Shown: positions 35,083 through 43,975 of the stretch, one piece after another | How the letters are laid out: every line of letters begins with the position of its first letter | Numbering within the stretch: position 1 is the stretch's first letter | NCBI GenBank assembly: GCA_964345215.1 | Contig: CAYFQH010000004.1 | Span: 5,584-69,583 of the forward strand | DNA length: 64,000 nt | Direction: 5' to 3' | DNA from: CAYFQH01 sp964345215 | Lineage (GTDB): Bacteria > Bacillota > Clostridia > Christensenellales > Aristaeellaceae | Translations under genes and position numbers: made by a program | The notes under the pieces: model-generated | What the model saw: only the letters and a program-made list of their open reading frames with translations | What the model was told of the DNA's origin: nothing | The model's database searches: none

Positions 35083-36276
35083 TTATCCGTTCATCAGTGT
35101 TTTGAAAAAACCTTTCACCCCGCCCAAAAGGCCCGTTGGGGCTGCTTTTTGGTTTTCCATCGTATCAATCACCAGGTCAATTAACCCCAAGGCACTGGCA
35201 TAAATGGGGCTATTTAGCTTTACTGTCCGCTTTGGGGTTTCTCTAACGGGCCGTTCAAGCTTCCCGGCCAGGTAATCCCTTCCGCCTCGGTTTAGGCTCA
35301 AACCTCCACCGGTTAAGTAGATATTGCTCCAGTTTCCTAGGCGAACACTGCTGTCATCAATGGCTTTTTTAATTTCTTCTCCAATTTCATCTACCCTTGG
35401 TTCCAAAATTTCTTCTACCTGATTATGGGTAAAGGTGGCGGGCTTCCCGTCTTCTCCGGCATCAATATCGTATGACTGCTGTAAGGTTGCCATGCTATAT
35501 ACATAGCTGCGTTTTATTTGCTCCGCGCCTGCAAAGGGTATTTGCAGTCCTTCGGATACGTCGGCTGCAATGTGCCCGCCGCCCAGGGGAAGGGTATGAT
35601 GATAAATAATCGCATCTCCTTCAACAATCATCACATCGGTATTTAAGTAACCCATATCAATTAAAACAGAGGTCTTGTCTCGGTCCTCTTCCGGCAGGTA
35701 TAGCATAGATTCTCCCGTAATGGTGGAAAAAAATCCGCTAATGTTGATATCTATCTCACGAAGGCGACCGGATATTTCATCTAAAAAAAACTGATCAGCA
35801 ACCACAAAAGACACCAGGGCTTTTAATTCTCTGCCCTTCATATTAATGGGTTCCAAGGTTTTTTTGCCGTCGTCTACCATAAACCAGGCAGGACTGCGGT
35901 GTATAATTACCCCGTGAAGCCGTTCCAGCTCCTGTTGGGCGTTTGCAAATACTGTTTCAATATGTTTCATGGCGACCTTTGGGTCTGCCCCTTGAAGCTC
36001 CACCTTGGCTGGAATGGCATAGACCCTTGAAAAGGCACCGGGAACACCCACATTGATTTCGCGCACACGAAAACGGGATTGTGCTTCCGCTTCGCGGATA
36101 GAGCTTTTAATGGCATCATTAAGCTGTGTGGGCGAATTCCATTGATCGCCAAAGAACCCATCGTAAGGTGCTATACCCGCACCACTAATATCACACCTTT
36201 GGTTCCCGCTGTTTTCAGCAACCAGGGTGACAATTTTATTCGTACCAAAATCGATGGCCGCCACTGTGGTCCTCAT
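35083..36276 (-). CDS. ftsA: Cell division protein FtsA
   Basis: A 397-residue actin-like protein. Phosphate-1 motif AIDFGTNKIVTLV starts at residue 7, phosphate-2 is VLIDMGYLNTDVMIV, and the adenosine motif is IYLTGGGLSLNRGG; domain 1C sits between. A C-terminal amphipathic helix (GVKGFFKTLMNG) would bind the membrane. FtsA tethers FtsZ rings. It precedes ftsZ by 67 bases, the usual order. Confidence 0.95.
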   Translation of the reverse strand: MRTTVAAIDFGTNKIVTLVAENSGNQRCDISGAGIAPYDGFFGDQWNSPTQLNDAIKSSIREAEAQSRFRVREINVGVPGAFSRVYAIPAKVELQGADPKVAMKHIETVFANAQQELERLHGVIIHRSPAWFMVDDGKKTLEPINMKGRELKALVSFVVADQFFLDEISGRLREIDINISGFFSTITGESMLYLPEEDRDKTSVLIDMGYLNTDVMIVEGDAIIYHHTLPLGGGHIAADVSEGLQIPFAGAEQIKRSYVYSMATLQQSYDIDAGEDGKPATFTHNQVEEILEPRVDEIGEEIKKAIDDSSVRLGNWSNIYLTGGGLSLNRGGRDYLAGKLERPVRETPKRTVKLNSPIYASALGLIDLVIDTMENQKAAPTGLLGGVKGFFKTLMNG

Positions 36277-36460
36277 ATAATCCTCTTACCTCCCAGATAC
36301 CAAACTGGTGTTTCTTTTAAAGCTAAGCCCATTAAAACAAGCAAACAATTTAAAGGGGTTATAGCCATTTTAGGCAAAATTCACCTAACTAGCCGTAATC
36401 ATACATATTTTACCTTGTTTTGTGCCAAATCGCAAGTATTATCCATATTTATATAGAAAT

Positions 36461-37294
36461 TCAGTCATTTTGCGTAAAAATGGGATAAACCGGGTAGGAA
36501 ACATCAATGCTTCCCAAAGGTGCCTCCCACTGTTTTAAGTAATGAAGAATCCCCCGTAAAGAGCGAATTTTGGCTCGCATATCCTCCTGATCTCCCAGGC
36601 GCACTACATAGCCATTGGCCGTTGTTAAAAAAATATTGTCCAAATTTGAAATGTTACATTCTATAATTTCGTCTGCGAAAGACTGACTATAAAGCTCTTT
36701 CATTACCGCCTGAAAGGCAAGAAACTGCCTTTCACTGCTAACGGAAATGACCGTACCCAGGGCGCAGCGTTTAATATCCATCCCTCGAACCGTTACAAGA
36801 CCCTGCTGATTGGCAATGCTGTCGCTTTGTTCTAGAACCATGCCGTCCATATCTGTTGCGTAACCTACACCCATGTAGTGGATAAGCCCAATGGGCACCC
36901 GCTCATATACATGGATGTACAGTTGGTTTGGATAAATGCGGTAAAACCCCTGGTATTCCAGATATCTGTCTTGGTTTACCCCTTGTTGCACTTGCGCTTC
37001 TTTAACAAACAGCAAATTATCTCCATAGCGCACTCCGGCCAGTTCCATAATATCTCCATCTTTTCGGTAATCGTTGCCAATAATTTCCACGCTACTGATT
37101 CTAAAAAAATACTTTTGAAAAATAAATAGACCGAGAAGCAAAAGGGCAAAAATGATAATGAGTTTGGTTTTTTTGCTCTTTCTCTGGGGATGTTTGGGAT
37201 TATAGTTGCTGAGCTCAGCGGCGAAGTGATTTCCATTATCCAAAGGCTCGTCGCTACCCCAATAACCACTGTTTTGATAAGGCCCTTGACTCAT
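36461..37294 (-). CDS. ftsQ: Cell division protein FtsQ/DivIB
   Basis: A 277-residue protein with a cytoplasmic Asn/Gly/Pro-rich tail to residue 43, one membrane helix (LIIIFALLLLGLFIFQKYFF at about residues 44-63), then a POTRA domain (ISSVEIIGNDYRKDGDIMEL) and a FtsQ-type beta domain. It scaffolds FtsL and DivIC at the septum. Its ATG overlaps the murD stop by four bases. Confidence 0.9.
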   Translation of the reverse strand: MSQGPYQNSGYWGSDEPLDNGNHFAAELSNYNPKHPQRKSKKTKLIIIFALLLLGLFIFQKYFFRISSVEIIGNDYRKDGDIMELAGVRYGDNLLFVKEAQVQQGVNQDRYLEYQGFYRIYPNQLYIHVYERVPIGLIHYMGVGYATDMDGMVLEQSDSIANQQGLVTVRGMDIKRCALGTVISVSSERQFLAFQAVMKELYSQSFADEIIECNISNLDNIFLTTANGYVVRLGDQEDMRAKIRSLRGILHYLKQWEAPLGSIDVSYPVYPIFTQND

Positions 37295-38655
37295 ACCATT
37301 TCCTCAACGATTTTTTTAAAAGCCCGGCCCCGCTCTTCGTAATCTGTAAACATGTCAAAGCTGGCACAAGCAGGGGATAATAAGAGATTCCCTCCCTTGG
37401 GAGTCATCTCCCTTCCCTTGTAAACAGCCTCTTTTAAAGTCTTTGATCTTATAAAGGCCTTAAAGCCAGCCTCTTGTAAGGCCTCCTCTATTTTATCGGC
37501 CGTTTCACCGATTAAAATTGCCCTGATGATTTGTGGTGCTTTTAGCATTTCTTGGGCCAGGGGGGCAAAATCCACTTTTTTATCATATCCGCCCAGAATA
37601 ATCACCGTTTCCCCTTTCATGGCCTCAATGGCCTTGAGAGTCGATTCTATGTTGGTGCCTTTGCTGTCGTTAATGTAGGTTATCCCCTCATGTTCCCGCA
37701 CCCGCTCAATGCGGTGCTCTACCCCGGCAAAGGTGCGTAGGCTATGGCGAATCACCGGGGCCGGTATCTCCTCAATCATGGCAACGGTAACGGCGGCCAG
37801 GGCGTTTTGCAAATTATGTTCTCCAGGAATCAAAATATCCTCTACGCTGCAGACGGAGCGTACCTCCCCTTGAAGGGCAAAAATAATTTTCCCTTCATCT
37901 ACAAAGGCACCGTTCTTCACTTTTTCCTTTGCTGAAAACCAAAATACATCGGGCTGATTAATCTCCTTTTTTAATTCCTTTGTGTTAGGGTCATCTAAAT
38001 TGAGCACCACAGCATCCTTTTTGGTTTGGTTTTGATAAATTCGCTTTTTCAAGGCGGTATAATTTTCCATGGTGCCATGCCGGTCTAAATGATCGGGGGT
38101 GATATTTAAAATAACGCTGATATTGGGGTGGAGGGTTTTGACCGTTTCCAGCTGAAAGCTTGAAATCTCAGCAATCACCACATCCTCTTCCCTTGTTTCA
38201 TTTGCCACAAGGGACAGGGGGAAACCAATATTTCCTGTAACGTATGTTTTTTTGCCGGCATTTTTAAACACCTCGCCCAAAAGGGATACGGTGGTGGTTT
38301 TGCCATTTGTGCCAGTTACAGCAATAAGGGTACCTTTGGTAAGTTGGCTGGCAAACTCCATTTCACCTAAAACCGGTATGTTTTTTTCTTTTGCCTGTTT
38401 AATAAAAGAGGCATCGGCAGGCACCCCAGGGCTAATAATCACCCCATCCACCTGAGATAAAAGCGTTTGAGGATCCTCACCCAAATGCCATTTTACAAAG
38501 TAGGCTTCCAATACATCCAGTTTTCCATTAAAGGCATCCCGGGGTTTTTGATCAACCAAAAGGGGAACTGCACCCAGTTTGCACAGCAAAACCGAAGCGC
38601 CAATACCGCTTCGGGCCATGCCAACAACCATTATTTTTTTATCTTTCCATTCCAC
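37291..38655 (-). CDS. murD: UDP-N-acetylmuramoylalanine--D-glutamate ligase
   Basis: A 454-residue Mur ligase. The N-terminal Rossmann part opens KKIMVVGMARSGIGASVL, the ATP loop is IAVTGTNGKTTTVSLLGEVF, the central NITPDHLDRHGTMENY holds metal/ATP residues, and the C-terminal domain has YINDSKGTNIESTLKAIEA. It adds D-glutamate to the peptidoglycan precursor in the cytoplasm. GTG 38655 with AGAAGG eight bases upstream is preferred over GTG 38664. Confidence 0.95.
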   Translation of the reverse strand: MEWKDKKIMVVGMARSGIGASVLLCKLGAVPLLVDQKPRDAFNGKLDVLEAYFVKWHLGEDPQTLLSQVDGVIISPGVPADASFIKQAKEKNIPVLGEMEFASQLTKGTLIAVTGTNGKTTTVSLLGEVFKNAGKKTYVTGNIGFPLSLVANETREEDVVIAEISSFQLETVKTLHPNISVILNITPDHLDRHGTMENYTALKKRIYQNQTKKDAVVLNLDDPNTKELKKEINQPDVFWFSAKEKVKNGAFVDEGKIIFALQGEVRSVCSVEDILIPGEHNLQNALAAVTVAMIEEIPAPVIRHSLRTFAGVEHRIERVREHEGITYINDSKGTNIESTLKAIEAMKGETVIILGGYDKKVDFAPLAQEMLKAPQIIRAILIGETADKIEEALQEAGFKAFIRSKTLKEAVYKGREMTPKGGNLLLSPACASFDMFTDYEERGRAFKKIVEEMV

Positions 38656-38690
38656 AACAATCACCTTCTATTCTTTATGTGGCTGGAGCA

Positions 38691-39704
38691 CTATAGCATT
38701 CCAAGAATGGCAACAACCGTTAATAAAATAGTTACTGCCATATACATCATTACAATTTGCCCTTCGCTGTAACCGCTTAATTCAAAGTGGTGGTGTAGGG
38801 GAGACATTTTAAAAATCCGCTTCCCCTGGGTGGCTTTAAAGTAAATACGCTGAATAATCACCGACAAAGAGGAGAGGATTAAGGGCAGGCAAAAAAACAA
38901 AAGCAAAAAAGGCTGTTTTAACAGCAAGGCCATCCCTACCAGCCCGCCGCCGATAAACATGGAGCCTGTATCTCCCATGAACAGCTTGGCCGGATAATAG
39001 TTTACCCTTAAAAAGCCAAGACAGGCCCCCGCCAGGCTAAAGGCAAAAATGCTAATGACTGCTAAATTCCCCGCTTCTCCGCCAGCGCCGATTTTGGCCA
39101 AGGGCCCCATAGCCATTAAAGCAACAAAACCAAAACCCAGGCTGCCGATAGAGGTTACACCGGCCAGCAGGCCATCTACTCCGTCCTGCAAGTTTGCGCT
39201 GTTGGTCATAAAAATAATTAAAAGCAGCATCACAGGAATATAGAACACACCCAAATCCCACTTCAAAGAGGTAAAGGGAACAAGTATTTCACTGCCAATT
39301 TCCGGATGCAAGTAACAATAGACCGAAAAGATAATCCCAATTGTTAATTGTCCTATAATTTTCCCTTTTGCAGTTAAACCAAGGCTTCGTTTTTTACCGA
39401 CTTTTATATAATCATCAACCAAGCCCACCGCCATATTACCTAGGGCAATCAGCACAAGGGGCCATGCATAATCCTTCAGACCCCGCCAGGAACCTTGGTG
39501 AAACAAAAAAACAGCTACAACAACCAGGGCTGAAAAAACAAGGCCGCCCATGGTGGGAGTGCCTTGTTTTGCCAAATGACTTTTAGGCCCCAGCTCATAT
39601 ATGGTTTGACCGAACTTTAGTTTTTTTAGTGCGGGCAAGGCAAAAGGAGCCAGCATAAAAGTAAGCACAAAACCAAACAGCAATGCCAAAATAGGTTGAA
39701 ACAT
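38691..39704 (-). CDS. mraY: Phospho-N-acetylmuramoyl-pentapeptide-transferase
   Basis: A 337-residue membrane enzyme with ten helices. Conserved sites include KQGTPTMGGLVF, LVDDYIKV, the catalytic NLQDGVDGLLAG, and MGDTGSMFIGG and PLHHHFEL near the end. It makes lipid I from UDP-MurNAc-pentapeptide. In most bacteria the third motif reads NLTDGLDGL; here the third residue is Q. It lies between murE and murD; murF, normally next to it, is missing. Confidence 0.96.
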   Translation of the reverse strand: MFQPILALLFGFVLTFMLAPFALPALKKLKFGQTIYELGPKSHLAKQGTPTMGGLVFSALVVVAVFLFHQGSWRGLKDYAWPLVLIALGNMAVGLVDDYIKVGKKRSLGLTAKGKIIGQLTIGIIFSVYCYLHPEIGSEILVPFTSLKWDLGVFYIPVMLLLIIFMTNSANLQDGVDGLLAGVTSIGSLGFGFVALMAMGPLAKIGAGGEAGNLAVISIFAFSLAGACLGFLRVNYYPAKLFMGDTGSMFIGGGLVGMALLLKQPFLLLFFCLPLILSSLSVIIQRIYFKATQGKRIFKMSPLHHHFELSGYSEGQIVMMYMAVTILLTVVAILGML

Positions 39705-39718
39705 TTTTTACCTTCTCC

Positions 39719-41191
39719 TTATTCCTTATTGCCTTTTTCTATTTGTTCGAGCAGCTCAAAAACAATAGCCTTTTCATTAAAGGGCCGTTTTACGCCCATA
39801 ATTTCCTGATAGGTTTCATGCCCCTTTCCAGCTAAAACAATCACATCCCCTTCTGTAGCAATACGCAAGGCATGGGAAATGGCCTCGCGCCTATTTTCAA
39901 TCACCTCGTACTTTCCTTTGGTTTTTTGGATGCCTTTTTCAATGGCAGCAATAATTTCCATCGGGTCTTCGGTACGAGGGTTATCACTTGTTAAAATCGA
40001 AATATCCGCCAATTGCCCGGCTACCTTCCCCATCATTGGCCGTTTACCTTGATCCCGATCTCCTCCACAGCCAAACAAAGCGATAACCCGGTTTTTAGCA
40101 AATTCCCGCACAGTGCACAAAATGTTGCTCAGGGCATCAGGAGAGTGAGAATAGTCTAAAATTACCTTGTAGGGAGTTTTTGTTTCCAGCATTTCAATGC
40201 GCCCGGGCACGACCATGACTTGACCCAGGCCTTTTTGAATATCCACGCTGCCTACACCTAAAATCATAGCCAAGGAGGCCGCGGCCAGGGCGTTGTATAC
40301 ATTGAACATGCCCGTTAGCTGTAGGTGTATATCAATAATTTGCATATCATGAAGCTTTACTTCAAAATAAACACCCTTTTCGCTTATTTCAATATTACGG
40401 GCAAACAAATCCGCCGGTACACAAATACCATAGGTAATATGGGGTACTTCCACCTGGGCAAGAAGCTTTTTGGTGGTATCTTCATCTACATTAAAAGAGG
40501 CGTTTTTGACCATGCCACTGATAAAAAAGCGCTCTTTTGCTCCAAAATATCGATCCATGGTATGAAAGTAGTCTAGATGGTCTTGGGAGAGATTGGTATA
40601 GCAGCCTGCTTCAAAAACAAGCCCTTCCAGCCGATGCATGTCAATGGCATGGGCCGAAATTTCCATCACCACCATCGCTACCTGTTCATCGGCCATTTTG
40701 CGAAGAATTTGGTGAAGCTCAATTGGATCTGGGGTGGTTAAAGTACTTTTAAGTAACTGTTGATCAATCATATTTCCAGTGGTGCCAATTAAGCCGCATT
40801 TATACCCGGCCTGCTCTAGAATTGATTTAAGCAGGTAGCTGGTGGTGGTCTTTCCCTTTGTACCTGTAATGCCAATTAACTTCATTTGCCTGTGTGGATA
40901 ACCATAAAAAGCTGCGGCAATATGGCTCATGGCAATGCGCGTATTTTCAACTAAAATTTGGCTGCAATGAATATCTGGTAAATGTCGTTCTACCACCAAG
41001 GCAACGGCCCCGTTTTCTACTGCTTCTTTTGCATGGGCATGGCCATCACTTTTAAGCCCTGTAATGCAAAAGAAGAGACTATTCTCCTCTTTTTGCTGGC
41101 TGTTTGCAGTCAAGTTTTCAATAGAAACGGTTTGATCGCCGAAGACTTTGATTATATCCGGCACCGCCTTGATTACGTCTTTAAGGTTCAC
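39719..41191 (-). CDS. murE: UDP-MurNAc-L-Ala-D-Glu--meso-diaminopimelate ligase
   Basis: A 490-residue Mur ligase. The ATP-binding loop is IGITGTKGKTTTSYLL near residues 107-122, the carbamylated-lysine region and LSQDHLDYFHTM follow, and the C-terminal DNPRTEDP motif is the meso-DAP recognition signature. It therefore indicates mDAP in the third peptide position. GGAAGG precedes the ATG. It sits 32 bases from the FtsL-like gene upstream. Confidence 0.96.
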   Translation of the reverse strand: MNLKDVIKAVPDIIKVFGDQTVSIENLTANSQQKEENSLFFCITGLKSDGHAHAKEAVENGAVALVVERHLPDIHCSQILVENTRIAMSHIAAAFYGYPHRQMKLIGITGTKGKTTTSYLLKSILEQAGYKCGLIGTTGNMIDQQLLKSTLTTPDPIELHQILRKMADEQVAMVVMEISAHAIDMHRLEGLVFEAGCYTNLSQDHLDYFHTMDRYFGAKERFFISGMVKNASFNVDEDTTKKLLAQVEVPHITYGICVPADLFARNIEISEKGVYFEVKLHDMQIIDIHLQLTGMFNVYNALAAASLAMILGVGSVDIQKGLGQVMVVPGRIEMLETKTPYKVILDYSHSPDALSNILCTVREFAKNRVIALFGCGGDRDQGKRPMMGKVAGQLADISILTSDNPRTEDPMEIIAAIEKGIQKTKGKYEVIENRREAISHALRIATEGDVIVLAGKGHETYQEIMGVKRPFNEKAIVFELLEQIEKGNKE

Positions 41192-41223
41192 CTTCCAAAT
41201 CCCCCTAATAATCCATCAAATAA

Positions 41224-41835
41224 CTAATCTAAAAAACCAAGCAGCGATGCCAAAAAGCCGGAGTTCTTGGGTATCTCTTCTTTTTGTACACTAAGCTGTG
41301 TGGTTTGTTCTTTTGGCAGTACAATGCCAATTGCTTCTACACCTTTTGGCGCTACCATACCCAAATTTTGTACTGCCGCATAACGAACCTTCACTTCATC
41401 AGCTGCTTCGTTTAATTTGATTTGTAAATCAATATTTTTTTCGCTTTGAGTTTGTATCTGTGCCCGAAGGTCTATTAACGTGTTTTCTCTTTGCGCCAAC
41501 CGCCCTATTTGCCCAAGCAAAAGGATAGCCAAAAAAACAAAAACAACCATTATCATCGTCCAGGCCGTTTTTCTTGATAAGCTTCCGGCCTTTCGTCGTT
41601 GAATCTTTTCATTTGCTTTTTGATCGTTCTGGGCCGCCTGGGTTGTAAGCCTGGCCTGAACCCGGCGGTTTCTAACCATGGTTTGCTCCGGGCCAATGGG
41701 TTTGGACCACCGGTCGAGATCTCCGTATGGAAGCTGAACGTGGGCTCTGACAGACATTCTGCATGCCGAGGCTCCATCAACCCCAACAAGGGCATACTTT
41801 CCAGTGTATACATGGGTATTTCTTCCCCTAACCAT
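41224..41835 (-). CDS. FtsL/DivIC-like septum protein
   Basis: A 203-residue protein with a basic cytoplasmic N-terminal part of about 90 residues, one membrane helix (TAWTMIMVVFVFLAILLL near residues 91-108) and an extracellular coiled coil (RENTLIDLRAQIQTQ, then NIDLQIKLNEAADE). Its place between mraZ and murE is that of ftsL. The N-terminal tail is longer than in usual FtsL. AAAGGAG precedes the ATG. Sequence conservation is low in this family, so the call leans on topology and position. Confidence 0.75.
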   Translation of the reverse strand: MVRGRNTHVYTGKYALVGVDGASACRMSVRAHVQLPYGDLDRWSKPIGPEQTMVRNRRVQARLTTQAAQNDQKANEKIQRRKAGSLSRKTAWTMIMVVFVFLAILLLGQIGRLAQRENTLIDLRAQIQTQSEKNIDLQIKLNEAADEVKVRYAAVQNLGMVAPKGVEAIGIVLPKEQTTQLSVQKEEIPKNSGFLASLLGFLD

Positions 41836-41881
41836 AGGAAATCTCCTTTCTATTCTATCACGTTCGTCAACAGGTTGCTAA

Positions 41882-42412
41882 TCAGTTGCTTAACAGGGCA
41901 GCAATGTCATCCATAATCGACAGCCTGTTATCATCAAAGGTGGCATCTTCTTTTTCGGCTGTGCTGCCGGCTACGATGCGAATATGGTCAAAAGCGCCGC
42001 TGATCTCCAGTTCTTTTATGTCGCCTAAAAAGCGTCTGCGCATTTTTGCAGGCAGTAGAATTCTGCCTTGCGCGTCGCTTTCGCTATTTAAAAAAACATA
42101 CTTTGCAAATTGATTTAAGTATAACTGGATTTCGGATCTGGAAGCGCTGGGGCTAGTGCGGATTTTTTCCAGGTATTCCGCAACTTCGCCCCAGCTTTCC
42201 ATGGGGTATAGAGCAATGGCACTTATGTCTTTTGTAGGACCGATAACAAATTTTTCTCCTAGCGCTCCCCGGTAATTGGCGGGAATAATAATTCTCCCCT
42301 TGCTGTCAATACCATGGGCATAACTCCCTAAAAAGTTTGGCTCAATGGATCCGGTGAATGCTGTGTCTTCCCTTTTTTGTTTTAGCGAATTTTCTATGTT
42401 TTTGTCGGGCAC
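41882..42412 (-). CDS. mraZ: Division/cell wall cluster transcriptional regulator MraZ
   Basis: A 176-residue protein with two SpoVT/AbrB-like DNA-binding repeats: GSYAHGIDSKGRIIIPANYR and DAQGRILLPAKMRRRF. It has an N-terminal extension of about 30 residues and an acidic C-terminal tail compared with the usual 143. The start GTG 42412 has GGAGGAGG 7 bases upstream. MraZ controls its own cluster by binding repeated boxes in the promoter, which are visible directly upstream. Confidence 0.93.
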   Translation of the reverse strand: MPDKNIENSLKQKREDTAFTGSIEPNFLGSYAHGIDSKGRIIIPANYRGALGEKFVIGPTKDISAIALYPMESWGEVAEYLEKIRTSPSASRSEIQLYLNQFAKYVFLNSESDAQGRILLPAKMRRRFLGDIKELEISGAFDHIRIVAGSTAEKEDATFDDNRLSIMDDIAALLSN

Positions 42413-42425
42413 AGCTACACCTCCT

Positions 42426-42486
42426 CCACTTATCACCACTTTTTGGAACCTAAAACCATTATGCACCACTTTTTAGCTTGCGTCAA
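42426..42486 (-). promoter_or_regulatory. mraZ promoter with three phased MraZ boxes
   Basis: On the minus strand TTGACG (42481-42486) and CATAAT (42458-42463) are 17 bases apart. AAGTGG boxes read from 42471, 42441 and 42431, that is 30 and 10 bases apart, whole turns of the helix. The first box lies inside the promoter spacer, so a protein bound there would block polymerase. The repeated AAAAAGTGGTG is identical in two copies. Confidence 0.8.
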
Positions 42487-42697
42487 TATGAAAATCTTTT
42501 TTTTCTTTTTACTGCTGTAACTTTCGTTTAACATTTAGTAAAGATTACGAGAAGGTTTGTTCGCATTTTTTCAAAAAAAAATAAAACAGCAAAATTTTTC
42601 TTTTAAATACACGCTGTTTTATTAATAAAATTAAAAATATATGTAATTTTGAGTACATATATAAGACTTTTTATTTATTTTCTTTAATTTATATCTC

Positions 42698-43399
42698 TCA
42701 AATAATTTCTGGTAACTTCATTAATGAAAAATTCAAACTATCACAAGAAACAAGAAAGTACTCAATCTCTCCCTTGGTTCCCGTAAATCCATTTTTAATT
42801 GCCCCGCCGTGTAAATGGCCATATACCACTTGCTTCACGCCATATTTTTCAAACAACTGTGTCCACGGCGAATCTTCCTGTTTTTCATTAAAGGGAGGGT
42901 AGTGTATCAAGGCAATTTTCTTTGCCAAAGGGTTTTTCCTCTCCCCTGCCTGTAAAGACATTTCCATACGCAAAAGTTCCCGCTTAAATATTTTATCATC
43001 CTCCTGGGTAAAGCCTGGCATGCCTGGCATAAGCCAACCCCTGGTTCCCACCAAAACATGGCCGTTTATTTCCAGTGCGTCGTTTTGCAGGGCAAAAAGA
43101 GTAGAAGGAAGGGCGCTGCGCAGTTTGCCAATCCCCCCCCACCAATAATCGTGGTTGCCTTTTATCATTACTTTTTTGCCGGGTAAAAGATGTATTTCAT
43201 TTAAGTCGGTCAGGGCTTTTTCAAGCTCCAAAGCCCAACTGATATCTCCGGGAATGAGCACAAGATCGTCCTCTTTCACTTGCTCTTCCCAAGCATTTTT
43301 AATTTTATCAAAGTGATTTTCCCATTGGCTGCCAAAAATATCCATGGGCTTTGTTTGATCGCCTGAAATATGCAAATCAGCAATTGCGAAAATACTCAT
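42698..43399 (-). CDS. Metallophosphoesterase
   Basis: A 233-residue calcineurin-like hydrolase. Metal motifs are intact: IADLHISGD near the start, PGDISWALEL, IKGNHDYWWGG, and YGHLHGGAI at the end. Related Firmicutes proteins hydrolyse small phosphoesters or cyclic nucleotides; the true substrate is unknown. AAAGTGGA precedes ATG 43399; two in-frame upstream codons have no ribosome site. It is a single gene before the acidic zinc-ribbon protein's terminator. Confidence 0.88.
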   Translation of the reverse strand: MSIFAIADLHISGDQTKPMDIFGSQWENHFDKIKNAWEEQVKEDDLVLIPGDISWALELEKALTDLNEIHLLPGKKVMIKGNHDYWWGGIGKLRSALPSTLFALQNDALEINGHVLVGTRGWLMPGMPGFTQEDDKIFKRELLRMEMSLQAGERKNPLAKKIALIHYPPFNEKQEDSPWTQLFEKYGVKQVVYGHLHGGAIKNGFTGTKGEIEYFLVSCDSLNFSLMKLPEII

Positions 43400-43436
43400 A
43401 CATTCCACTTTCTATTGTTTATGGTTTTTTACAAAT

Positions 43437-43464
43437 AAGGGCGCCGGCTCCAGCCGGCACCCTT
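43437..43464 (-). terminator. Terminator of the acidic zinc-ribbon gene
   Basis: AAGGG-GCCGGCT pairs with AGCCGGC-CCCTT (13-bp stem, one C/A mismatch, 2-base loop), followed on the minus strand by ATTTGTAAAAAACC. It lies 18 bases past the 43482 gene. Confidence 0.8.
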
Positions 43465-43481
43465 GTTCATACATTTAATAA

Positions 43482-43883
43482 TCAATCGTCGTACGCATCA
43501 TCGTCATCGTCCATATCCTCTTCTTCGCGTACACTTTCCAAAGAAAGTTCACTTTCAATTTCTCCAAATTCTTTTTCAGGAATATCATCATGAAGCTGAG
43601 GAATCATCTCATCCATAGAGCTGACCGAATCCACTTCAAGGCTCGTATCCTCATCCATGTCGTTTTGGTCATCTCTATTTTCCATGGCGCTGTTCTTCAT
43701 TTCTTTTAAGCAAAACAAGCATATATCCCTGCCTGGTAATGCAGGGGCTTCGTTGCATACGGAACATAGCTCCAATTCTTCCTTTGGCTTGTCCCCCTTC
43801 ATATCACGCATGCATACTTGGCAGTACTTTTCATGGTGCTGGATGTAATTCAAATCGCAGCGGGGACATTTTTCTAATATCAC
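43482..43883 (-). CDS. Zinc-ribbon protein with acidic tail (function unknown)
   Basis: A 133-residue protein with two cysteine ribbons (CPRCDLNYIQ-CQVC and CSVCNEAPAL-CLFC in residues 6-60) and then a very acidic tail that ends EEEDMDDDDDAYDD. The ribbon half could bind zinc and nucleic acid; the tail could mimic DNA or bind basic ribosomal proteins. It is followed by the metallophosphoesterase and preceded by engB. GGGAGGAAT precedes the ATG. I do not recognise the family. Confidence 0.7.
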   Translation of the reverse strand: MILEKCPRCDLNYIQHHEKYCQVCMRDMKGDKPKEELELCSVCNEAPALPGRDICLFCLKEMKNSAMENRDDQNDMDEDTSLEVDSVSSMDEMIPQLHDDIPEKEFGEIESELSLESVREEEDMDDDDDAYDD

Positions 43884-43975
43884 ACAAATTCCTCCCAGCT
43901 CTCTTGAGCTATTCTTCTAATGCGTGGCTATTATACACAAGTTTACTGGCCAAAGCAATAGGGAAAAAAGAAAAA

